Shown one piece after another: positions 1-10,900 of a DNA stretch of 64,000 bases. This stretch comes from Pardosa pseudoannulata. Taxonomy: Eukaryota; Arthropoda; Arachnida; Araneae; Lycosidae. Each line of letters begins with the position of its first letter. Position 1 is the first letter of the stretch. The stretch is taken from the NCBI GenBank assembly GCA_032207245.1, contig CM063509.1:106368021-106432020 (forward strand). The letters run 5' to 3'. A model generated the notes under the pieces. It was given only the letters and a program-made list of their open reading frames with translations. It did no database searches and was not told the DNA's origin. The position numbers and the translations under genes are program-made.

Positions 1-130
1 GTTGAAAACAAAATGGAGCGGAGGTTGTCGCCGACGATGTCGAATATAATTATTTTTAAAGAATAAAAGCCTTTAGAATCGAAATTGACCCCCCCCCGCC
101 TTCTGGTTTAAGAACTACGAAATATATAAA

Positions 131-1020
131 CAGTGGTCTAAGCTTAATGTGATAAGTTTGGGACATCGTGATTTTGATAAGAATAAACGATATGCAAAAT
201 TGGATAAATTATTCCCCCCCCCTTTAATTCACAAGTACTAAATTTCAAAATAAAGGGAAAAAACTCACCTTATATTTATGTACTGTACATTATCCTCTAA
301 AACATAAGAATTATATACATAATTAAAAAACTTGATCAATTGTTGACTGTCTACAATTTTTTCTAAGAAGCTCGTTGATAAATTGTTAGTAATCATAATG
401 TTTTTTAAACTCATCGGAGCGGTGTTGCGTTCCACGTTTCAACACTTTAAATGCAATTCCGAAGCTAAGAAATGTTTAACTGGACTGCAGCATTGCGCTG
501 ACTCATTTTTGGTAACCTGTCATAACAATTTTGATTTTCTATCTTTCGTTTTAAGGCTAAATCATTTCGTTTTCTGGCTTCCATATCGACAAGCTGCATG
601 TAAGCGAGAAATGCATAAATTGTGAAGACGCTCCTTCTCAGTTCCTACAAGAATGTTTTGCCTTCTGCTTATCTGACAGCTATTGACCACTAGCAGGGTG
701 TGCGTACTTCTGAAAAATTCCAGGAACGTGTTTGATTCCACTTCTTTGATCATTTCCCATTTCTTAGGTGGAAGAGGGAGAATTTTTGGAAATTAAAACA
801 GGAGCGACAGAAAGAAAAGATTGGGTTCCTTCTGAATACATTGTGAGTATTCCTTTACCAGTTAAAATGAAGTTCGAAAACTGATAACATTAACCGATGT
901 AACGATCACATAAAACGATAATTTTAACATACGAATGAGTAGAGAAAATCGGAACCAAGTGATTTCGATAACAATAAGCGATTGATAACAATAACCGCGA
1001 TCACATTAAGCGGAGTCCAC
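131..1020. mobile_element. Tigger/pogo-like DNA transposon remnant
   Basis: The left end begins CAGTGGTCTAAGCTTAATGT and the right end finishes ACATTAAGCGGAGTCCACTG followed by TA; the two are imperfect inverted repeats with the 'CTTAATGTGATC' core typical of Tigger-like (Tc1/mariner superfamily) elements. Subterminal GATAACAATAA-type repeats occur inside both ends. The left TA duplication appears mutated (AA). The interior holds only short broken frames. Confidence 0.7.
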
Positions 1021-1685
1021 TGTATATGTGTGTACGTCATATGAATAAACTCTACAAAAAGCTCTCTCAAAGACTGTTTCATTTAGAGAATAGAACATTT
1101 ACCGCGAGAAAGCGAGTCTGTAAAAATTAGAATGGATCATATTTTTCGGAAAATAACAGTTCCAGCCTTGTACTAAACTGCTGATATATTCTCCATTGTG
1201 TATCTTCAAAGTTATATCTTCAATCTTCAAAATGGATAAAAACAGATACATAAATCATCTTTAATTCACCTTCAATTCATCTCTGGAAATATTTGTGCAT
1301 CATTTCAAATATGTATGTATATACATAAAATAGAAACAGTGTATCATTAATTTACAATTATCTTAATTTAAAACTATGATTGAAAATATTATCCCTTATG
1401 ATAACAGCATTTGCATCACTGACAAGAACTTTTCTGCGTTATCCACCTCCAAAAATGTATTATCTCGTATGACGCAGAAAATTCGATATTTGGCTATTTA
1501 TCCTTATAGACAACTATTGAAAAGTATCTTTTTGACAATATAAAAACAATTAATTATGCCTAATTGAATAATTAATCGTCTGATAGTATCAAAGAATGTC
1601 AGTGCAAAACTTGGTGAGTCTACGACAAACAGTGTGGATTTTAATAAAACATATACACACGCACAAACGGAAACTCTCGTTTATA

Positions 1686-2440
1686 CAGTAGAACCTCGGT
1701 ATAACGAACCCCTGTGGGACCAACATCATATGGTCGTTGTAACGAATTGAAAAAATAATAAAAAAAATGAGCTAAGAAATGATGCAACAGTACATATCTA
1801 GAACACTTCTATTTATTTGTATTTCCATTACTGAATTTTTGAAAGAAAAGTCTTTGATTGACGCCTATTTCAAATTCATTTGGGAATTTTTCATTATCAC
1901 TGATTCCATATCCGTTAGATTTTGAAGGAAATCTTCAGAATTAAATTTTCCTTCAAAATATTGACGCAAGGCATTTATTGCATTGAAAGCTTCTTTTTCA
2001 TTCACTTTTTCAAAAGCTTGAACGATTTCTTCTCCATCGTCGGAATCGCAGATTTCTTCATTTCCGGTAATACGGGCAATAAAATCGTCCTCATTCAAAT
2101 TTTCACCGCAGCACTGTAAAGTTTCGTTTACCGCAACAAACTCATCAAAAGACAATTGAAGATTTAGTTCTCTCCTTTTCGTCACGCCCCCTCCCCTCCT
2201 TTAAGCAAACACAAAGAGAGGAGTACAGGTTTCTTGAAGTTACACCATAGTACAATAATTTTGAAATAGCCCACTTGCTCATGAGTTTTGCCGATTAAAA
2301 TTGGCGGTCGTTCTAACGAAAAATAACACGCTTGGGGTCGTTGTAATGATTCAAAATTAACATTATTTCTATAGTAAAATAATTGGGACTTTTTAAGATG
2401 GTCATTCTAACGAAGGGGTCGTTAAAAAGAGGTTCTACTG
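1686..2440 (-). mobile_element. Tigger/pogo-like element with transposase C-terminal remnant
   Basis: Ends CAGTAGAACCTCGGTATAAC and AAAAAGAGGTTCTACTG are inverted repeats flanked by TA on both sides (1684-1685 and 2441-2442), the Tc1/mariner target duplication. The interior is about 650 bp, far too short for a full transposase, so this is an internally deleted copy. Confidence 0.82.
1865..2185 (-). pseudogene. Tigger-type transposase C-terminal fragment
   Basis: The minus-strand frame is acidic and ends with NAINALRQYFEGK and a NLTDMESVI stretch. This layout (acidic linker, A-x-x-ALRQYxE, then NL-x2-ME) is typical of the C-terminus of Tigger/jerky-like transposases. The frame has no proper ATG and the DDE catalytic core is absent, so it is a relic inside the deleted element. 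Confidence 0.6.
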
Positions 2441-2454
2441 TATTAGATTTCAGG

Positions 2455-2508
2455 ACCAAACGAATAAAACAATCAATGCGGGAAGGGTTGGCCGGAGTAC
2501 CACTGTAA
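2455..2508. repeat. Tigger-like inverted-repeat end fragment
   Basis: A short stretch ending GGAGTACCACTG before TA contains AACGAATAAA and CAATCAATGCGGG. Related sequence occurs at about 5075-5130 (ATCAATGCGGGG, AACGAATAAA). Both look like broken ends of the same Tigger-like family. Confidence 0.4.
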
Positions 2509-2556
2509 TAAAATAATAAAATATGTTAAAATATAAAATACCATATATTTTCTCAC

Positions 2557-2740
2557 CATTTATAAAACTGTAGCAATTTAATAGGCAGATTCCTGTAGGT
2601 ATCTTTTACATCAACAAATAAAATATCCTGCATTTCATTGCTTTCGATAAGCAGTTTCCTATTTATATTTTCCAAATTTGACAACCATTGAGAAGTTATT
2701 CTTTCTTCTTCTGCCAGCAGGATTTTTAAGTCGTCGAAGT
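2557..2740 (-). CDS. B3GALNT2: B3GALNT2 exon 8 (last in window)
   Basis: A 184-nt exon with acceptor AATTTCAG and donor GTGAGA. It encodes FDDLKILLAEEER, a helical segment, and DILFVDVKDTYRNLPIKLL followed by QFYKW, the first strand and helix of the GT31 fold just before the TDDD metal-binding motif. The exon ends in phase 2; no matching next exon was found between 1 and 2556. Confidence 0.92.
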
Positions 2741-5700
2741 CTGAAATTAAGAAAAACTGGATATTATGGTATTTACAGACATTACATGAGATTTATAACT
2801 TTGTGGCAGGTAAAATACTTGTCTTTTGTTCAGACGGTTAAGAAAAACAACTTTAAATCAGCATTTATAGTTTTAACCAGGACCCGATTATCAAGATTTT
2901 GGGCCCAAGGCAGAGAATATGTTTTGGGCCCTTGTAGATTATTATTACATTTTATGAATGTATAGCTGAAAGATTTGCATAATGCAACAAGCATTTTTTT
3001 ATTTGACCATGGGTTGAAAAGATATGCTATTATGCAGGTCATATTCAAAACATTTCGCAAATGGAATTCACCAATCAGAAAGCTCAATTTTGCGATTGCG
3101 AACATTTTTTAGTAAAGCTCTCAAAATCTAGCCATCTGATTAATAGATTTCATTTGCAAAATGACCTGCATTCTTGCCTTTAGTTTTTAAGTGCAAAACC
3201 ATGACTGACAAATATGTGGGTATTTATACTTGTGGGTACTCTGTGAAATAATGAAAACCTTACAAAATTTTAGCTCACATAATTTGTATAAACAAGAAAA
3301 ACATGAAGTTTTTAAGTCTACAAAATTTATTTGTTTACCTCTGGATCTAAAAATTTTTGGGCCCTGGGCACGTGTCCCACGTGCGCTGCCGATATTATGG
3401 CTCTGGTTTTAATCGAGAGCTGAAAAATGAGACGAACGCTCATAATTCCTGTCCATAACTTTTAATTGTAACTTATAATTTTTATTCAGCGCCAGCGCTT
3501 CCTAATCTTACAAGAAATTTAAAAAAGAAAATAAATAAAATAAAATTAGGAAAAATAAATAAATACTATTTATTCATAGTTTGTATTTTTTAAATCAAAA
3601 TCTACTATTTTGTTGGTTTTGAAATTACCAAAATAATTGTAGCTCTCTATGGCAGCGAAAGCTCGACATTGAGTAAACACATATCCAAAACAGACTACTT
3701 ATTTTCGAAAGAAAAATACAACACAAAATTTTCAGTGTTGTCCAAGAAAATAACGTTTGGCGAATTCTTTACAATTGTGAAATTTAAAAGCGATACTTCC
3801 AGCCAGACATTGTTAAAATTACCAAATCAAGACAAAGTACCTTGGACACTTATTTAGATTAAAGGATAATAATCACACTAAGCTATTAACTCTCTACAAA
3901 CCTGGAGGCACTAGGAAACAAGGTAGACCACCACTCAGATGGCTTAATGATGTTGAAAAAGACTTAAAAACATTAAAGGTTACTAACTGGGAACACATTG
4001 CATCTGATAAACTCTGATGGAAAAAACTCGTTGGGACAGCCCTGTCTCTGCTTGAAGCTGTAGTGACAGCTTCAAGCAAGTAGGAGTACAGGGTTAGCAA
4101 GAAATAAGTTTCCCACTTCACAGAGCTCTGGAATGCATTCTATTGGTCCAAATGAGATAAAATTTGAACGACAGATAATTCAAATGATACGCTTGACATT
4201 TATTAAATTAAAAAAAAAAATAGTACAAAAATCCGACAATAGGTGACGCTATAGCACAAATGGTATTCATTTTCATATATTGGAAACGGAAAACATCGTT
4301 TGAGTTACAATGCATACTTATTAACATTATTGTCTGAATAAAACGACGGGGATTCTGCAGAAGCATTAGTCACTTCTACGCACATCAAGCCTACGTTGCA
4401 AAAAAAGCACTACTGGTAAAAGTGCTTTACTTGAACAGCATAGTGGCGTAGCGAGCATAACTGGCGCAGAGGACACGGTACCTTTTTGGCTAAAAACATA
4501 CCCAGAAGAATAATTTTTGGTACTTATGAATTTCCTTATAGCATAATATAAAGAAACTCATAATAATTTGTACAAATTGGTTGAACTTTATTCGGATCAT
4601 CAGGTGGGGAACCCAAATGAACACCAGGCTCTGGATCTTACTTCGTCTTGATCGAGCCCTGCCTAGACTCCGTGTGCTGTAGAAAAACTCTGCATTGATT
4701 CAAATTCGTTTTTGTTTTCCTCCTCCTCTTTCTCTTTATTTTACTTCTGTTATATCGGTGCATAGGTCCTCCTTTAAGTGACTTCCAAAAGTTGTTAGGT
4801 TACCAACCCTCTGATGGTCTAGGAAGTCTCTGAGCCTTTTTTTTTTTTTCGCTATCCCTACGAACTTGAAACATTCTTATCAACACAAAAATTTCATTTT
4901 TTTAGTTTTCCTAAAATCCACAAAAATTATACTTTCGATAAAACTTTCAATAAAGAAATTTTTTCTTTAAAACGAATGTGAGAAAACAAAGAATCTGAGA
5001 ACGATAAAAGCGAAAAAGATAACATTATTTGTAAGGGAATAAATTCGGGGCCACATGACTTGCATAATCAATGCGGGGAAACGAATAAAGTGATAACGAT
5101 AGATTGAAATTCCGCTGAGCTGTATCATAACTCCTATGTTACATCTTATCGTCCAGGTTCTTTTTTCTTGAACTGATTCAAAACATTCCTTAGTGTTTTT
5201 ACAATTCTATACTAACAGTATAACTCTAAATTTCTTGTTAAGTACCAATGATTTGCAAGGCTATAAAGAGCCGTGGATGTATTGGTAAACTCACTAATCA
5301 ATTAACACATTGTATGCGAGACACGTGTACTAGTACGTTTTCTGACGATTGATACTTGAGCTCGGGTCACGTACTTGTACGGGTTAGTATAACAATATGG
5401 TTTGTTTGTGGGTACAAAAATAACAGTATATACAAGAAAACGAAGCCGAATGTTCTTGTCTACTACATAGATTCTAGAAAAATTTAGAGAAATAAAAACT
5501 AGTTTTTACATTAGTCGATGTGGAACCACAGAACGGGAAAAAATTAAAACTATATTCTACTATTTCTATTTGATTTTTCATATTTACGATATTATTATAA
5601 ATTTATCCACGAGTAATCTATGCACGAAGTAGAAAAAAATAGTAAGATAACGGGAATGGGCTCCCAAAGTCGAAAGTCGACTTCTTAGCAAACAGAGACG

Positions 5701-6760
5701 CTGGCGGTCTCTAAAACAAGCAAACTTCGGAAATCGAAGAGACGAGAGAACTCCTCTCGAGCTCCACACAACAGCTCCAAAAGCAACTCTCAAGACGAAG
5801 CTCTCAAGAAGAAAAGCCTCATCTTGGCTCCGCCACTCTTCTTTTATAGCGGTCCCAGTTCCCGTCACTCGATTCTTCTGGAACCTTCCAGAACCAGGAT
5901 GATGCAATCTTGCTGTCACTTCCCGCCTGAATCAGTTGTTTCGTTTCCAGATGTGGCCGAAAAGCCGTCTTTAAATCAGCCGACCCAAACAACTTACTTT
6001 CCTTTATCGCTACCGTTAATGGGCGCACATGTGGCACTATAATGTATTTATAATCATTTCCCCGAGTCTTTTCACTCAATAGTCTCACAAAATCTCAGGC
6101 GCGCTGGCTCCAGTACACGGATAGTTTTCAATTAAGTTCGGGACCTAGTACACAAACGTGTATTGTTAGGCACACCCGTTTCTACCTGCCGCTAACCGTA
6201 ATTGTCCGCTGCGAAAGGTCACCTTCCGCTCCTCTTTCGTTAGGGTCATGTAACGGATCGTTACACATTAAAAATGATAACTTTTTATAACAGTTTTATA
6301 ATTTTCGTTATTTTTATTATAATTTAATCAAAAATTAAAGACAAATTTATTTTTAATAAAAATTGTTTAACACTAGAAAGATGGATTTTTTTCCTTGAAA
6401 AAGAATTGAAAACTATAATTTTTACAGAGGAAATAGAATATTAAATATACAATGCACTTTTGTATGTAAAAAATGGTTAAATATTTTAAATTTAGAATAA
6501 TCTCATATCAATTTCAGAGGCCTGAGTTAAAGAAATCACAGACCTATTATCCAAAACTTTCAAAATGATGGCATCTGTCTTTCTAGTGTAAAATTATTTT
6601 ACGATGTACTCTACATCTTATAGCAATACATACTAAGCTGCATGTGAGAACAATTAATTTACTTACCATGGATGACAAAGTAAATACTTGCAGCAGTATA
6701 AATTTTGCTTGAATATTTAATGCTATCTACATGAGATGGTGTAGAATAAATCTGAAAAAT

Positions 6761-6855
<95 letters not shown>

Positions 6856-7847
6856 CATACTAACACACAGCCCGTCATATGACGGGACCAGTAAAATTTT
6901 TAATTTTCCAAAATTGTTAAGTACCTTATGAGGCAGGTAAAAAATGGTTTGTTTTTTGGCTGAGAATTATCTGGTACACGCTGAATAATTTGTTTATCTT
7001 TATTGACCGCATGTTAGTAGCCACCTTTAATAACTTGTAATATTAATACTTTAGTAATACTTTTGTAACTTGTAATATTACTTGATAGGATGGACAGCAT
7101 AGGTTTTAATATTGGCAGTGATTATTTGGCGGTATATATGAATGATGTCCAAAATTTAGAGAATGGATCGCAAACCCTGTGGTTATGTATAAAAAAACAA
7201 ACACAAAAACTAACAAACTTCTTAATTTTCAAAGATATACATAAATTAAACGCTAGATATATATTCGTCCATGAAATAGACTACTAGTCTTTGTTGTTAA
7301 TACCGGTGATACAATTTTCATTGCAACAAAAAATAATCGATGATTAAATTTAAAATTATCACATATGTACCCAATCTATTATTTAAGCCAAATATAAAAG
7401 AAAATTATTTACGTCATATCTAAGTTCAATGATAAAACGCATGAAAATAAGGCATAATTTAAATAATTTAAAATAAGAAAAGATTCAATGAGATGGTTAA
7501 AGGAATGAGGTCATAAGGCTAGAAAAATGTTATTTTTACCTATTTGCTGTGTGATAAATTGATAAATTTAATCGCCTGCTCTTAACCGGGGAAAATAGGA
7601 GTTGAAATAATGGCATTAAAAGCTCGAAAAGAGGGGAAGGGGTGGATTTCGAACGTTTTAAAGAAGACAGTATTTTTCGCTGTGATATGAAGCACATTTA
7701 TACCAATTTATTTTAGAATCGGATCTATAGTTTAGGAGAAGATAAACATTACTCTCTTTGAATTTTGCTAACTGTGGATGCCTCTATACATTCCAGGTCC
7801 AACCGCTTCATAAAATCGAGGACAGACGTACAAATAACTTAGGCTAT

Positions 7848-7924
<77 letters not shown>

Positions 7925-10900
7925 AAATGTTTGGAAGATCATATTATATCTAATAGTTACCAGTAAAATAAATAATAATAAGCGTTTCTTAGAAGTAATT
8001 TTTAAAAGAATTAGCAGGAAGCTTGCATCCCTGGGAGGCATACACCACTGCGTATATATACGTATATGTAAAGAAAAAGTTAAACTAAATCTGCTGACAA
8101 ATGTGCCGAACGATGGCCGAACGGTTATGGCACTGACCTTCGGAACCGGAGTTCATGGGTTCGAGTCCCACTGAGGCATGGATGTTCGTAGCCGTTCGGA
8201 ATCGACTTTAAACAGTAGGTCCCGGTCTCATTAGCCCTCGTGTTGCAAAAAGGTAGACCGTAGTGCTCCCTACCAACCTACAACCTGCTGACAAATGTGG
8301 ATATAAAACCCTTGAGGGCATCCTGCTAAGGAAAATAATTCCCAACTTTATGCCAGCAACCTGCAGGGCCATAACTAGGTTCTTTAGAACCCATGGGAAA
8401 AAAACTAGTATGCGCCCCAACTGCCAAATATAGTGAGAAAATATATAAACATGTGTTTTATATCATATATTCAGAATGGATTCAAAATATTTTGTTAATT
8501 CTTAAAATGTTCTTAGTATATTAATTTTTTCTTCTATTTTTACCTTATTAATACTCAAAAATATTTTTGAAAATTTTGGGGATATTATTTTGTTGATAAA
8601 CTGAATAGTTTATTTAAGGGGAATAATTTTTATCTGGACGTTAAATTTAATAAAAATTGAGGAATTTCTAATTTAGTTTAATAACTTCAATAAATTCAAA
8701 ATTTAAAACGAATACCCAGATTTATATTAAAGCATATTAGTGTTGTTTGGTAAACATTTTGTAAGAATATATAACTAGTCTTTAGAAGCATTTTAAAAAA
8801 GTACCGGGTGACCGAGCTCCGCTCGGAGAAAACAGGTATCGAAGCTAACTCGAAGATTTAAATTTTCAATTATGATTTATCAAAACAATACATGCCATAA
8901 GAAAATTTGTGAAACCATTAGTGAAAAGATAACCGGTTAAAGTGCACCATTGTAAACTATTCTAAACAAAGTTGTTTGGAAAGGAAACTATTCTATACAA
9001 AGGTAAAGTTTGAAAAGTCATAGAAAATAAAATGTAATTGATAACAAAAAAATTATACAATTAAAGAAATGGTACAAAGGGAGCAGTGTAAAGATTGAAG
9101 TGTGTTGAATGGAGAAGCATTTTGACAATGACGGTATCTTCTAGTTGTCCATTTGCGGGTATAGTTGAGTTGATCGCTTGTTGTTCCAAAATTCCGGCTC
9201 CTTGAAGCATTTCATGTGGAGGTGCGTTCTGCATGTTAAAAATGTAGCTTGAAATCTGATGAATGTTGAAATGTTGAACGTTGTTGACGGTGACGTGAAA
9301 TCGGGATAAGTTCCTTAACACGGTCGCTGCCACCGACGCACTGGCGCGTCAGAGCGGCACCTCCTGGTATGCCGACGACGCACTAACGCGGCGACGGACT
9401 TGATAAGTTATATGTTCTGTGTTTAGTGTGGCTTTGGAAATTGAACGGCGAGGTTGTTTCGACACGTTAGTGAAGCATTATTTTTTAATCCTGCAGGGCC
9501 ATAACTAGGTTCTTTAGCACTCATGACAAAAAAACTGGTATGCGCCCCTACTGCCAAATATATTGAGAAAATATATAAACATGTTTTTTATATCATATAT
9601 TCAGAATGGATTCAAAATATTTTGTTAATTCTTAAAATGTTCTTAGTATATTAATTTTTTCTTCTATTTTTACCTTATTAATACTCAAAAATATTTTTGA
9701 AAATTTTGGGGATATTATTTTGCTGATAAACTGAATAGTTTATTTAAGGGGAATAATTTTTATCTGGACGTTAAATTTAATAAAAATTGAGGAATTTCTA
9801 ATTTAGTTTAATAACTTCAATAAATTCAAAATTTAAAACGAATACCCAGATTTATATTAAAGCATATTAGTGTTGTTTGGTAAACATTTTGTAAGAATAT
9901 ATAACTAGTCTTTAGAAGCATTTTAAAAAATAAGAAAATTCATAAAAAAAAGTAATTTTTAGATAAATTACAGTACATTGGAATTTAAAATTAAAAAAAA
10001 ATAAATAATTTTCAAATTTTCCTTATTTTTACTCTGGGCGAATCGTCCTCTTTCAGATCCCATTTTCCTTACGCTGTAGCGCCCCTAAGATTGATGCGCC
10101 CGTGGCAAATGCCACCTTTGCCACGCCCTAGTTACGGCCCTGGCAACCTGAAAGTTGAAATGAATTTATAACCAAAAGCCCTCATGGCCACTCCAAAATA
10201 TTCTCTGGGGTTTTCAAATCTACAATCAGGAGCAAAAACTTTGGGTTTTCCCCTGCTTTTCCTCCTTTTATCTCCTACTCTAATCTGATCATTGGGGCTA
10301 CAGTTCCTCCATCAGGCAAAAGGTATGACCAGTTAAAACTATGTAGAACCCCAGTGGCTATGTAAATTCTCAAACATAAAAATTCATGCTCTTAGTGAGC
10401 AGATTTTTAAGTTGTAAACGAGATATTTATGGATTTTACAAATTTCTCCAGTTCTTCCCATCCCCAGAATGATACAAGAACTTGCCCATTGGTGATTGTG
10501 AAAATAAATAGTTTTTTTCTAATGTACAGGTTTCAGTAGATTCTAAATTTTCTGAGATCTCGTGCTGAGATAACGTTAACACAATTACAATGCGTGGGTA
10601 CAGTGAAGCTAGTTCTTCTCGAACACTGGAACAGTTCGTTAATTAGTGGAGGTACGAAAAGCTGACACTATAATCTCCAGGCTGACGATCAGTACAGTCG
10701 GCTTCCGCACTGAGGCTCAAACGCTCAGAGTGCGTATCAAGCTGGAGTTCGTCGAGGAAACTAAGGATGCAGGACGATCCAAAATGAGAGTAAGGGTCAC
10801 TCTCAGCGACCTACTTCTAAGAAAAGTAGAAAAAATATTAAAGATAACGGGAATGAGATCCCAAAGTCGACTTCTTAGCAAAAGTAGAGACGCTGGTGGT

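Noticed and set aside
383..753. Frames of 80 and 63 codons near the left edge
   Set aside because: They fall within the Tigger-like element and match no transposase domain that I can identify.
1..2556. Search for the TDDD-bearing exon of B3GALNT2 left of exon 8
   Set aside because: No frame with a TDDD, NFWWG or GEDV-type motif next to splice sites was found; the segment is occupied mainly by Tigger-like elements, so the exon should be outside the window.
5584..6088. Long overlapping minus-strand frames of 111 and 89 codons
   Set aside because: They lie over a solo LTR with a TATA box; GC-rich LTR sequence produces open frames without a recognisable protein.
6731..6931. Frames made of Tyr-Ile repeats over (TA)n tracts (also 7850-8041)
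   Set aside because: They are translations of the microsatellites.
8120..8180. tRNA gene call at SINE heads (for example 8120, 37380)
   Set aside because: Box A and B are present, but the acceptor and anticodon stems do not pair well, and every copy is followed by the same SINE body and flanked by target duplications.
9160..9230. Apparent resemblance of PPHEMLQGAG to a segment of vertebrate B3GALNT2
   Set aside because: The position is covered by exon 7 at 6667-6751, which fits in phase; this stretch has no splice sites in the right phase and lies inside a hAT element.
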